DNA from: JAEUPI01 sp046348365
GTDB taxonomy: Bacteria; Pseudomonadota; Gammaproteobacteria; Burkholderiales; Burkholderiaceae_C
Assembly: GCA_046348365.1 (NCBI GenBank)
Contig: JAXMEL010000002.1
Location: 682,001-746,000, forward strand
Direction: 5' to 3'
Length of the DNA stretch: 64,000 nucleotides
Below are positions 32,900 through 40,644 of this stretch, piece by piece. The notes beneath the pieces were generated by a model. It had not been told where the DNA came from. It saw only the letters and a program-made list of their open reading frames with translations, and ran no database searches. The position numbers were made by a program, and so were the translations under genes. How positions within the stretch are numbered: position 1 is the stretch's first letter; each line of letters begins with the position of its first letter.

Positions 32900-34093
32900 A
32901 TGTTCGAGCATGTCGAGCCCTATGCGGGCGATCCGATCTTCGCGCTGGTCGATGCGTTCAACGCCGACGCGCGGCCGCACAAGGTGAACCTGTCGATCGG
33001 CATCTACTTCGACGAGAACGGCAAGCTGCCGGTGCTGCCCAGCGTGCGCGAGGCCGAGGCACGCATGCTGGCCGCCGGCGGCGCCAAGCCCTATCTGCCG
33101 ATGGAAGGCGCGGCCGACGCACGCCGTGCGGTGCAGGCGCTGCTGTTCGGGCCCGAGCACGAGGCGGTCCGGTCGGGTCGCGTGGCCACCATCCAGTCGG
33201 TGGGCTCCAGCGGCGGGCTGAAGGTCGGCGCGGACTTCCTGAAGCGCTGGTTCCCGGCCAGCGAGGTGTGGATCAGCGACCCGAGCTGGGACAACCACCG
33301 CTCGATGTTCGAAGGCAGCGGCTTCGCGGTGAAGGCCTACCCGTACTACGACGCCGGTACCGGCGGCGTGGCCTTCGACGCCATGCTGGCCGCCATCGAG
33401 ACACTGCCGGCGCGCACGGTCGTGCTGCTCCATGCCTGCTGCCACAACCCCACTGGGGTGGACCTCACGACGGCGCAATGGGATCGGCTGATCCCGGTGC
33501 TGAAGCGCCGCGAGCTGATCGCCTACCTCGACCTCGCCTACCAGGGCTTCGGCGACGGCCTCGAGCAGGACGCCTACGCCGTGCGCGCCATGGCCGCGAG
33601 CGGCGCGGCATTCATCGTCGCGAACTCGTTTTCCAAGAGCATGAGCGTTTATGGCGAGCGCTGCGGTGCGCTGTCGGTGGTGTGCCCGACGAAGCGCGAG
33701 GCCGAGCTGGTGCTCGGCCAGCTCAAGCTCACGGTGCGGCGCATCTACTCCAGCCCCGCGATCCATGCCGCGGGCATCATGGCCCAGGTGCTCGGCGACG
33801 CCAAGCTGCGCGCGATGTGGGAGGCCGAGGTCGGCCAGATGCGCGAGCGCATCCTGGCGATGCGCCGCTCGCTGCATGCGGTGCTCAGCGCGCGCGTGAA
33901 GGGCCGCGACTTCGGCTATCTGCTGTCGCAGCGCGGCATGTTCAGCTACACCGGCCTGTCGGCGGCGCAGGTGGACCGGCTGCGCGAGGAGCATGCGGTG
34001 TACCTGATCCGCTCGGGGCGCATGTGCGTGGCCGGGCTCAACGCCGGCAACGTGGAGCGCACCGCGCAGGCGATGGCTGCGGTGATGGCCTGA
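32900..34093 (+). CDS. Aromatic/aspartate amino acid aminotransferase (fold type I, class I)
   Basis: The 397-aa PLP enzyme is of the TyrB/AspC group. PLP lysine is in NSFSKSMSVYGERCG (about residue 245), and the N-terminal signature is HVEPYAGDPIFALVDAFNADARPHKVNLSIGIY. The conserved HNPTG motif appears as CCHNPTGVDLT and the substrate Arg lies in a C-terminal VYLIRSGRMCVAGLN. TyrB-like selectivity for Tyr and Phe is likely, but AspC cannot be excluded. The 3' flank holds the 27-bp tandem repeat. Confidence 0.9.
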   Translation: MFEHVEPYAGDPIFALVDAFNADARPHKVNLSIGIYFDENGKLPVLPSVREAEARMLAAGGAKPYLPMEGAADARRAVQALLFGPEHEAVRSGRVATIQSVGSSGGLKVGADFLKRWFPASEVWISDPSWDNHRSMFEGSGFAVKAYPYYDAGTGGVAFDAMLAAIETLPARTVVLLHACCHNPTGVDLTTAQWDRLIPVLKRRELIAYLDLAYQGFGDGLEQDAYAVRAMAASGAAFIVANSFSKSMSVYGERCGALSVVCPTKREAELVLGQLKLTVRRIYSSPAIHAAGIMAQVLGDAKLRAMWEAEVGQMRERILAMRRSLHAVLSARVKGRDFGYLLSQRGMFSYTGLSAAQVDRLREEHAVYLIRSGRMCVAGLNAGNVERTAQAMAAVMA

Positions 34094-34107
34094 GTCGCGC
34101 TGCGCGG

Positions 34108-34203
34108 GCTCACGCCGCCGACCAAAAAGCAGCGGCTTACGCCGCCGAACATGGAGCAGCGGCTTATGCCGCCGAACATGGAGCAGCGGCTTACGCCGCT
34201 GCG
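34108..34203. repeat. Tandem repeat of 27 bp, about 3.5 units
   Basis: Units beginning GCAGCGGCTTACGCCGCCGA are found at 34129 and 34156 and a third, shorter one at 34183, with a degenerate partial unit from 34108. Units 1 and 2 differ by one base (C to T). The period is 27 and the unit ends in ACATGGA. Each unit contains GCGGC-TTAC-GCCGC, so each can form a hairpin. It lies between the convergent aminotransferase and LysR genes and its end overlaps the LysR stop. Confidence 0.8.
34183..34202. terminator. Hairpin at the end of the tandem repeat, between convergent genes
   Basis: GCAGCGGC, loop TTAC, GCCGCTGC is a perfect 8-bp stem at 34183-34202. It could end transcription from the aminotransferase side; from the LysR side it overlaps the stop codon at 34191. 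No T-run. Confidence 0.4.
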
Positions 34204-35123
34204 TGAGCCGCGCGCGCCAGCACCTCGCGCAGCCAGCGGTGCGGGGCGTCGTTGTCGCGGCGCAGGTGCCACAGCATCTCCACGTGCACCAGGCCGGGGT
34301 CGAACGGCAGCTCGCGCGTCACCAGCTCGGCGTACGCGCCGGTGGCCTCGAGGAAGCTCAGCGGCAGCACGGTGAGCAGGTTCGACTCGCGCACCACGCG
34401 ACCGGCGGTGTAGAACTGGTTCACGGTGAGCACGATGCGTCGCTGGCGGCCGAGGTCGGCCAGCGCACGATCGACCAGCCCCTGCGGTCGGCCCGAGAAG
34501 CTCACCAGCAGGTGGTGCGCGGCGCAGTAGGCGTCCAGCGTCAGCTTGCGCCGCGCCAGCGGATGGCCGCGCCGCATCACGCACACGTAGCGCGTGTCGT
34601 ACATGCGCTGGTGGCGCAGCGTGGCGTCGTCGCCCTGGGTCAGCAGCGCGGCGACGAGATCGGGGAAGTGGCCGACCGCGAGATCGGCCTCGTTGTTCTC
34701 GAGCAGGCGGCGTGGCTCGCGCGTCACGAGGGGCAGCACGCGCAGGTTGGCCAGCGCCTGCGTCGACTCGATGGCCCGCACCGTGCCCGGCATCAGCAGC
34801 GCCGCGGTCGCGTCGGCCATGGCGATGCGGAAGTTGACGGCGTCGGTGCGCGGATCGAAGTCGCCCGGCGCCAGCGAGCGCTGCAGCGAGGCCAGCGCGG
34901 CGCGCACCTGGGGCCACAGCGCCTGTGCGCGAGCCGTCGGCTTCATGCCGGAGGCGGTGCGCGTGAAAAGCACTTCGCCGAGCGCCTCGTGCAGCCTTTT
35001 CAATGCGTGGCTGGCCGCCGGCTGGGTCAGCGCCAGCGCCGCGGCAGCCCGCGTCAGGCTGCCTTCGGCCATCAACGTGTCGAAAACACGCAGCAAATTG
35101 AGATCCAGCGTGCGGAAGTTCAT
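34191..35123 (-). CDS. LysR-family transcriptional regulator (NahR/LinR-like branch)
   Basis: The 310-aa protein begins MNFRTLDLNLLRVFDTLMAEGSLTRAAAALALTQPAASHALKRL, a typical LysR helix-turn-helix, and ends in an effector domain (VAVGHF-type segment DLAVGHFPDLVAALL). The Arg/Asn-rich segment NFRIAMADATAALLMPG is like that of the NodD/NahR branch. It diverges from the small ORF at 35269 across an AT-rich gap with dyads, so it may control that gene. Ligand unknown. Confidence 0.9.
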   Translation of the reverse strand: MNFRTLDLNLLRVFDTLMAEGSLTRAAAALALTQPAASHALKRLHEALGEVLFTRTASGMKPTARAQALWPQVRAALASLQRSLAPGDFDPRTDAVNFRIAMADATAALLMPGTVRAIESTQALANLRVLPLVTREPRRLLENNEADLAVGHFPDLVAALLTQGDDATLRHQRMYDTRYVCVMRRGHPLARRKLTLDAYCAAHHLLVSFSGRPQGLVDRALADLGRQRRIVLTVNQFYTAGRVVRESNLLTVLPLSFLEATGAYAELVTRELPFDPGLVHVEMLWHLRRDNDAPHRWLREVLARAAHAAA

Positions 35124-35268
35124 GGCATTCCAGCGTTGTGCCGGCTACGAACAGTACATGCATGATGTTTATATCGTAGTTGCACATTCTTCAGTTGCAT
35201 GAACTAAGTACTTACCCTAGTCTTCGTGTCGTGGCCACCTTCGGCCAGTCGATGGGAGTGCAAACAAC
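35124..35268. promoter_or_regulatory. AT-rich divergent promoter region with dyads
   Basis: The 145-bp gap between the LysR gene and the small ORF is much more AT-rich than its surroundings. It holds a perfect 10-bp palindrome TAAGTACTTA (35205-35214), two AGTTGCA copies 15 bp apart (35178 and 35193), and a TTTATATC run near 35168-35175 that could be a -10 region. These could be LysR binding sites. Confidence 0.5.
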
Positions 35269-35520
35269 ATGAGTGCCGTCACCACTGTCCAGGTTGCCCC
35301 GATCAGCGCTCCGCGCGGTTCGGTGTGGGCTGCCCAGGCCGTCATGGCCTTCGCCGATGCGCTGCATCGCGTGTTCACGCGCCGTGCCCCAGCACAGCGC
35401 ACGCCGGCCGAGGAAGCCGAAGCCCTGCGTCGCTACGCGACCAGCTTCCGCAACAGCGACCCCGGCTTCGCGTCGGACCTGATGGCCGCCGCCGACCGCC
35501 ACGAACTGCAGTCGCAGTGA
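35269..35520 (+). CDS. Small hypothetical protein (83 aa)
   Basis: The protein reads MSAVTTVQVAPISAPRGSVW, then a helical stretch AAQAVMAFADALHRVFTRR and an acidic C-terminal part with EEAEALRRYATSFRNSDPGFASDLMAAADRHE. No signal peptide, membrane helix or known motif is visible; the family is unknown to me. It is divergently transcribed from a LysR regulator and followed by two hairpins. It could be a LysR target or an unlinked stress protein. Confidence 0.7.
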   Translation: MSAVTTVQVAPISAPRGSVWAAQAVMAFADALHRVFTRRAPAQRTPAEEAEALRRYATSFRNSDPGFASDLMAAADRHELQSQ

Positions 35521-35526
35521 TCACAC

Positions 35527-35571
35527 GGCGGCGCCAGCCGCCTGGGGCAAGGAACAGCGGCGCCAGCCGCC
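35527..35571. terminator. Twin hairpins, 30 bp apart, between convergent genes
   Basis: GGCGGC-GCCA-GCCGCC (35527-35542) and AGCGGC-GCCA-GCCGCC (35556-35571) are near copies in the gap between the small ORF and the convergent SDR gene. They may be a terminator pair. The core GCGGC-N4-GCCGC is the same as in the 27-bp repeat units at 34108-34203. Confidence 0.5.
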
Positions 35572-35589
35572 CGAGGTAGTGCCGCTGCC

Positions 35590-36348
35590 TCAGATGCAGC
35601 GGCCGCCGTCGACCTCCATCGCCACGCCGGTGATCATCGAGGCTTCGTCGCTGCACAGATAGCAGGCGGCGTTGCCGAGGTCTTCGGGCTGCGAGAAGCG
35701 CCCGAGCGGGATGGTCGAGAGGAACTTGGCCCGCATCTCGGGCGTGTCCTGGCCCATGAACGATTTCAGCAGCGGCGTTTCGCCGGCCACCGGGTTCAGC
35801 GCCACCACGCGGATGCCGAACGGCGCCAGTTCCACCGCGTTGGCGCGCGTGGCCGTGATCACCCAGCCCTTGCTCGCGTTGTACCAGCCCAGCCGCGGCC
35901 GCGGGCTCACGCCGGCGGTGGAGGCCATGTTGAGCACCACGCCGCGAATGCCGCCGGCGCCCTTGGCGTTGGCCTTCATCAGCGGCACCACCTCGCGCAT
36001 CGCGAGGTAGATCGCCTTCATGTTGACCGCCACGATGCGGTCGAAGTCGGCTTCGCTCACCTCTTCGAGCGGCGTCGGCAGGTGCGTGACGCCGGCGTTG
36101 TTGACCAGGATGTCGAGGCCGCCCATGCGCTCGACGGCGCTGCGCACCATCGCGCGCACGTCGGCGGCCTGCGCCACGTCGGTGCGGATCCAGCTCGCGC
36201 CGGTGGCCTCGGCCACGCGCTTCGCCGCGGCCTCGTCGCGGTCGGCGATCAGCACCTGCGCGCCTTCGGCGCGGAACTTGCGCACGATGCCTTCGCCGAA
36301 GCCCGAGCCGCCGCCGGTGACGATGGAGCGCTTGTCCTTCAGCCGCAT
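35590..36348 (-). CDS. Short-chain dehydrogenase/reductase (SDR)
   Basis: The 252-aa NAD(P)-dependent enzyme has the Rossmann motif TGGGSGFGEG (11-20), NNAGVTHLPTPLEEV, and the catalytic Tyr-x3-Lys in GWYNASKGWV. The AGGAGAG Shine-Dalgarno before the ATG at 36348 supports the start. It looks like a classical SDR (3-oxoacyl/glucose 1-dehydrogenase-type); substrate unknown. Downstream on the same strand nothing is co-transcribed except possibly the polysaccharide deacetylase upstream. Confidence 0.92.
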   Translation of the reverse strand: MRLKDKRSIVTGGGSGFGEGIVRKFRAEGAQVLIADRDEAAAKRVAEATGASWIRTDVAQAADVRAMVRSAVERMGGLDILVNNAGVTHLPTPLEEVSEADFDRIVAVNMKAIYLAMREVVPLMKANAKGAGGIRGVVLNMASTAGVSPRPRLGWYNASKGWVITATRANAVELAPFGIRVVALNPVAGETPLLKSFMGQDTPEMRAKFLSTIPLGRFSQPEDLGNAACYLCSDEASMITGVAMEVDGGRCI

Positions 36349-36466
36349 GGAACTCTCCTGTCGATGCCGGGCTCGTCCAGCCCCTGCGGCAAGCATAGAT
36401 CACCCATCGACCACGGTCCGGCGGCGTGGCCCCGCCGGCGACGCGCCGGCGCAGCACCACGCAGGC

Positions 36467-37210
36467 TCAGATGCGTTGCAGACGCGCCTGCGACAACGTG
36501 ACGAAGCGCAGGCCGCGCGCCTTCAGCACCGGCAGCACCTCGGCGAACGCCTCTGCCGTGAAGCCGGCGGGCTTGTTCACGTGGGCGATGACCACGTCAC
36601 CGGGGCGCACTGCGCGCAATCGCGCCACGATCGCTGCGCGGGGCAGCGTGGCGCCCGCATCCGCGTTGACCGAGAAACCGGCGACGCGGTAGCCCATCGC
36701 ATCGATGGTCTGCAGCGCCTGCGCGTCGTACTGCGCCGTGGCGCCGCGGTAGTACGAAGGCGCATGGCCGGTCAGTCGCTCGATCGTGCGGGCAGCCCCG
36801 GCCACCTCGGCCTGCAGGTGCGCCAGGTCGGGCTCGCCGGCCAGGCCATAGATGCGGCGGCCCGCCCCGATGATCGCCGGCACATGGGCCGTGCCGTGGT
36901 CTTGCAGGTCGAACAGATCCGGATGCGCGAGCAGCACCGCCACGCCGGCCGGGTTGCGCGCGAGCCAGCGCTGCGTGACGAACACCGTCGCGGGCACGCG
37001 TTCGGCGATCAGCGTGTCGACGAGCGCGCGGTCGAACTCGCCGCCGCAGGCATCCAGCGTGATGGCCACCGCGTCGGCCGAGCCGGCGTCGGCCAAGGCC
37101 AGGCGATCGTGCACCTCGATCGGCCGAGCGCCCTCGGCCCAGGCCGGCGCTGCACCGGCGAGAAGGCCCAGCGCGAAGAGGCAGACGGCAGCGAGGCGTT
37201 TGGAATTCAT
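36467..37210 (-). CDS. Secreted polysaccharide deacetylase-like protein (NodB fold)
   Basis: The 247-aa precursor has a signal peptide (MNSKRLAAVCLFALGLLAGAAPAWA). The NodB-like fold shows VAITLDACGGEFDRALVDTL, in which the usual TFDD is TLDACGG, a metal-site pair HGTAH near residue 110 and a C-terminal HVNKPAGFT. The ATG at 37210 was preferred to an upstream one at 37225 because it starts the signal peptide. It would act in the periplasm on a polysaccharide or a peptidoglycan-like substrate. Altered first motif: D is kept but the second D is replaced by Ala. Confidence 0.85.
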   Translation of the reverse strand: MNSKRLAAVCLFALGLLAGAAPAWAEGARPIEVHDRLALADAGSADAVAITLDACGGEFDRALVDTLIAERVPATVFVTQRWLARNPAGVAVLLAHPDLFDLQDHGTAHVPAIIGAGRRIYGLAGEPDLAHLQAEVAGAARTIERLTGHAPSYYRGATAQYDAQALQTIDAMGYRVAGFSVNADAGATLPRAAIVARLRAVRPGDVVIAHVNKPAGFTAEAFAEVLPVLKARGLRFVTLSQARLQRI

Positions 37211-37233
37211 GGCGATGCAACGCACCGCACTTC

Positions 37234-37263
37234 ACGCGGGCTGACGCGGGCTGACGCGGGCTG
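37234..37263. repeat. Three tandem 10-bp repeats
   Basis: ACGCGGGCTG is repeated three times at 37234-37263 and a fourth, degenerate copy (ACGCGAGCCG) follows and becomes one arm of the hairpin at 37264-37286. It lies between the OPT transporter gene and the polysaccharide deacetylase gene. Confidence 0.75.
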
Positions 37264-37286
37264 ACGCGAGCCGAAGCGGCTCGCGT
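37264..37286 (-). terminator. Hairpin downstream of the OPT transporter gene
   Basis: ACGCGAGCCG (37264-37273), loop AAG and CGGCTCGCGT (37277-37286) form a perfect 10-bp stem 9 bp past the OPT stop (37295). It could end the ALDH-OPT transcript. No T-run follows. Confidence 0.55.
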
Positions 37287-37294
37287 GCCTACAG

Positions 37295-39082
37295 TCACGC
37301 CAGCGTGGCGAGCAATCCCGCGAGGCCGAGGCCCAGCGCGGCGAGCGCGTCGCCGGCGATCAAGCCGCCACCGAGCAGCGACACCGTGCTCATGTCGGCC
37401 GGCAGGGCCTCGCGGTCGTGCTCCGGCGCGCGGCTCGCGAACACCTGGCTCAGGCTGGCGACGACGCTGCCGGCGCACAGCCAGGCCGAGGTCGCGACGC
37501 CGAAGAAGGTGCCGAACGAGTACGCATACGGCGAGGGCAGCAGCACGGCATCGAACACGAAGTCGGCCGCGCGCGTGGCGCGGCTGCGCTCGCGCCAGCG
37601 CTGGTAGGCCTCGCGCGCGAACAGCCGCCGGCGCAGCGCCTGCACCGCGAGGCCGATCGCCACGCCGAGCACGATCGCCCAGCGCTGCTGCGGCTGGTCG
37701 TTGGTGATGCCGCGCAACGCGCCGACGAACTTGTAGGTCATCGCCGACACCCACTGCGCGGGCTGCTCGTCGGCCTTCATCACGGTCTGGTCGGCGAGCA
37801 GGATCGGGTACGCGCGCATGAAGACCTCGGCGAACGCCACCGACGCGATGGCGCCCACCAGCAGCCCGAGCACCTGATAGCGGAACTGCAGCGTGCGCGG
37901 CGTGCCGAGGCGCCAGCCGGTGGAGCGGTCCTGCTGCATGTCGCCGGCCACGGCGGTGGCCACCAGCAGGATGCCGCCGGCCATCAGCCCCACGGTGGGC
38001 TCCTTCAACCCGAGCGCGGCCATCAGCACGATCGCCACCACGAAGGCCGACGAGATCGGATTGCTGTCGCTGATGCCCAGCGAGATGCCGTTGACGAGCA
38101 CGATCACCAGGCTGAGCGCGAGCGCGACGGCGAGGAACACGAACGGCTGGTGCATCACCGTCACGCCGAGGCCCAGCACCGCCGCGCCCCAGCACGCCGT
38201 CCACAGCACGAGGCGGCTGGTGTTGGTGCGCTGCCAGGGTTCGAGCGCCGGCGCGGCAGCCGGCGCCGACGTGGATCGCCAGCGCGCCGCGGCCTGCAGC
38301 AGCAGGCCGCCAACGTCGAGCACCGCCGCGCCGAGGATCATGCCCAGCCCGATCAGGAACGTGATCTTGCGAAACGGATCGCCCGGCGCGAGCCAGCCGA
38401 TGGCCACGAACGCCGGCACCAGCGCCGCGCCGGTGAGCCCGGCCATCAGCGCCGGCACGCCGATGCGCGCACCGATCAGCATGCCGGCGCCGAAGGTCGA
38501 GGTCGACATCTCGATCGCCGCGATCCACGCCACCTTGGCCGATGCCAGCCCGCCGGCCAGGCCGAGGCCCATGCCGCCGACGAGCCGCGCCACCGAACGG
38601 CGCAGCAGCACCGGGTCGGTCATCGCGCGCAGGATGTTGGCCACCGCGAGGCCCGACGGGAACGTCAGCCGCATGCGGTCGACCACGATCGGCGTGTACA
38701 GCATGCCCACGCCGGCGCCGAACATGCCGACTGCGCCGAGGAAGAGCATCAGCTGCCACGCCGGCGGCCGCGGCATGCCCATCCAGGCCATGGCCTGGAT
38801 CAGCACGCCCATGCCGGCCATGCCGGCCACCGAGGCGGCCGCCGTCTGCATGCAGTTCGCGCCGTGCTTGCCGTCGGGCCCGTAGCCGAGCGTGACCACC
38901 GAACCGAGGATCCCCGCCAGCACCTGCCCGCCGACGAAGAAGCCGATCGAGAAGTTCATGTACGAGGCGGTCACGCCGCCCAGCGGCCCCAGCACCAGCG
39001 CGCCGAGCAGCGCGAGCATCAGGTGGTAGCGCGCGCTGCCGATCGGCGGCAGCCAGGCCCAGCGCTGCGCGTGGCCGCGCAT
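37295..39082 (-). CDS. OPT-family oligopeptide/metal-chelate transporter
   Basis: The 595-aa membrane protein has about 14 transmembrane helices. It shows OPT features such as NFSIGFFVGGQVLAGILGSVVTLG, GANCMQTAAASVAGMAGMGVL and STSTFGAGMLIGARIGVPAL. It would take up oligopeptides or metal-peptide complexes by proton symport. The ATG at 39082 overlaps the stop of the ALDH gene by 1 bp, so the two are co-translated. No chelate synthesis genes are near. Confidence 0.87.
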   Translation of the reverse strand: MRGHAQRWAWLPPIGSARYHLMLALLGALVLGPLGGVTASYMNFSIGFFVGGQVLAGILGSVVTLGYGPDGKHGANCMQTAAASVAGMAGMGVLIQAMAWMGMPRPPAWQLMLFLGAVGMFGAGVGMLYTPIVVDRMRLTFPSGLAVANILRAMTDPVLLRRSVARLVGGMGLGLAGGLASAKVAWIAAIEMSTSTFGAGMLIGARIGVPALMAGLTGAALVPAFVAIGWLAPGDPFRKITFLIGLGMILGAAVLDVGGLLLQAAARWRSTSAPAAAPALEPWQRTNTSRLVLWTACWGAAVLGLGVTVMHQPFVFLAVALALSLVIVLVNGISLGISDSNPISSAFVVAIVLMAALGLKEPTVGLMAGGILLVATAVAGDMQQDRSTGWRLGTPRTLQFRYQVLGLLVGAIASVAFAEVFMRAYPILLADQTVMKADEQPAQWVSAMTYKFVGALRGITNDQPQQRWAIVLGVAIGLAVQALRRRLFAREAYQRWRERSRATRAADFVFDAVLLPSPYAYSFGTFFGVATSAWLCAGSVVASLSQVFASRAPEHDREALPADMSTVSLLGGGLIAGDALAALGLGLAGLLATLA

Positions 39083-40536
39083 CAGTCGTGCTTGATCGCC
39101 ACCGTCTTGAGCACCGAGAAGCCGTACAGCGCCTCGAAGCCCTTCTCGCGGCCATGGCCCGAGTGCTTGACGCCGCCGAACGGCAGCTCGATGCCGCCGC
39201 CGGCGCCGTAGTTGTTGATGAACACCTGCCCGCACTTGAGCCTGCGCGCCACGCGCAATGCGCGGCTGCCGTCGCGCGTCCACACGCCGGCCACGAGACC
39301 GAAGGCCGTGCCGTTGGCCTGCGTGACGGCATCGGCCTCGCCGTCGAAGCTCATCACCACCTGCACCGGGCCGAAGATCTCTTCCTGCGCGAGGCGATGA
39401 TCCTCGCGCACCGGCGCCAGCAGCGTCGGCGCCACGTAGCAGCCGCCGGCGGGCAGGCTGGCCGGCAGCTCGGCCTGGCCGGCAATGCGCAGCCCGCTGT
39501 CGCGCGCGACCGCCAGGTAGCCGCTCACCACCTCCTTCTGCCGCTGCGAGATCAGCGGGCCGACGTCGGGGTCCTCGATCGCCGGGCCGACGCGCAGCGC
39601 GCGGTAGCGCTCGCCCATCAGCTTGACGACCTTGTCGAAGATCGGCTGCTCGACCAGGATGCGCGAGGCGGCCGAGCAGGTCTGGCCCGCGTTCTGGATG
39701 CCGGCATTGACCAGGAACGGCAGCGCGGCGTCGAGGTCGGCGTCGGCGAACACGATCTGCGGGCTCTTGCCGCCGAGCTCGAGTGTGACCGGCACCGCGT
39801 TCTTCGCCGCCGCGGCCTGCACCAGCTGGCCCACCGCCACCGAACCGGTGAACGAGACGTGGTGGATGCCGTGGTGCCGCGACAGCGCAGCGCCGGCCTC
39901 TTCGCCGAGGCCGGGCACCACGTTGAGCGCGCCGGCGGGCAACCCGCAGTCGTGCGCGATGCGCGCGAAGGCGAGCGCGGTGAGGCAGGCCTCCTCGGCC
40001 GGCTTGAGCACGCAGGCATTGCCCATCGCCAGCGCCGCGCCCACCGAGCGGCCGATGATCTGCATCGGGTAGTTCCACGGCACGATGTGGCCGGTGACGC
40101 CATGCGGCTCGCGCAGCGTGAGCGCGGTGTAGCCGTTGGCGAACGGGATCGTCTCGCCCATCACCTTGTCGGCCGCGCCGCCGTAGAACTCGAGGTAGCG
40201 CGCCAGCGCCAGCGCGTCGGCCATGCCCTGCTTGACGGGCTTGCCCACGTCGAGCGCCTCCATGCGCGCCAGCACGTCGGCGAGTTCGGTCACGCGGGCG
40301 CTCATGCGCATCAGGATGCGGCCGCGCTCGGCCGCGGTGAGCTTGCCCCACGCGCCGTCGAACGCGGCCTGCGCGGCATGCACCGCGGCATCGATCTCGG
40401 CCGGCCCGCCGCGCGCGATCTGCGTCAGCTCGGCGCCGTCGGACGGGTTGATCAGCGGCAGCGTGCGCCCGAACGAGGCCGGCTGCCATTGCCCGCCGAT
40501 GAACACCGAGCGGGTGTCGAAGTCGATCGATTGCAT
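39082..40536 (-). CDS. Aldehyde dehydrogenase (second ALDH)
   Basis: The 484-aa enzyme has the ALDH motifs PWNYPMQIIGRSVGAALAMGNACVLKPAE, FTGSVAVGQL, the catalytic Glu in LELGGKSPQIVFAD and the catalytic Cys in NAGQTCSAASRILVE. It is different in sequence from the ALDH at 14398-15882. Start ATG at 40536 (MQSIDFDTRSVFIGGQW). It is co-transcribed with the OPT transporter. Substrate unknown; may belong to the semialdehyde or aromatic aldehyde group. Confidence 0.9.
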   Translation of the reverse strand: MQSIDFDTRSVFIGGQWQPASFGRTLPLINPSDGAELTQIARGGPAEIDAAVHAAQAAFDGAWGKLTAAERGRILMRMSARVTELADVLARMEALDVGKPVKQGMADALALARYLEFYGGAADKVMGETIPFANGYTALTLREPHGVTGHIVPWNYPMQIIGRSVGAALAMGNACVLKPAEEACLTALAFARIAHDCGLPAGALNVVPGLGEEAGAALSRHHGIHHVSFTGSVAVGQLVQAAAAKNAVPVTLELGGKSPQIVFADADLDAALPFLVNAGIQNAGQTCSAASRILVEQPIFDKVVKLMGERYRALRVGPAIEDPDVGPLISQRQKEVVSGYLAVARDSGLRIAGQAELPASLPAGGCYVAPTLLAPVREDHRLAQEEIFGPVQVVMSFDGEADAVTQANGTAFGLVAGVWTRDGSRALRVARRLKCGQVFINNYGAGGGIELPFGGVKHSGHGREKGFEALYGFSVLKTVAIKHD

Positions 40537-40644
40537 GGGGTGGCGGGCCGCCTCGACGAGGCAGCCGAAAGGTGGCCGATGGGTTTGCGGCATCATAGAT
40601 CGCATGCATGCATCGTGGGGTCGCCGCCGCCGGCGGCAATCGTC

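Noticed and set aside
34108..34203. Possible CRISPR array
   Set aside because: There are only about 3.5 units of 27 bp joined head to tail without spacers, and no cas genes are present.
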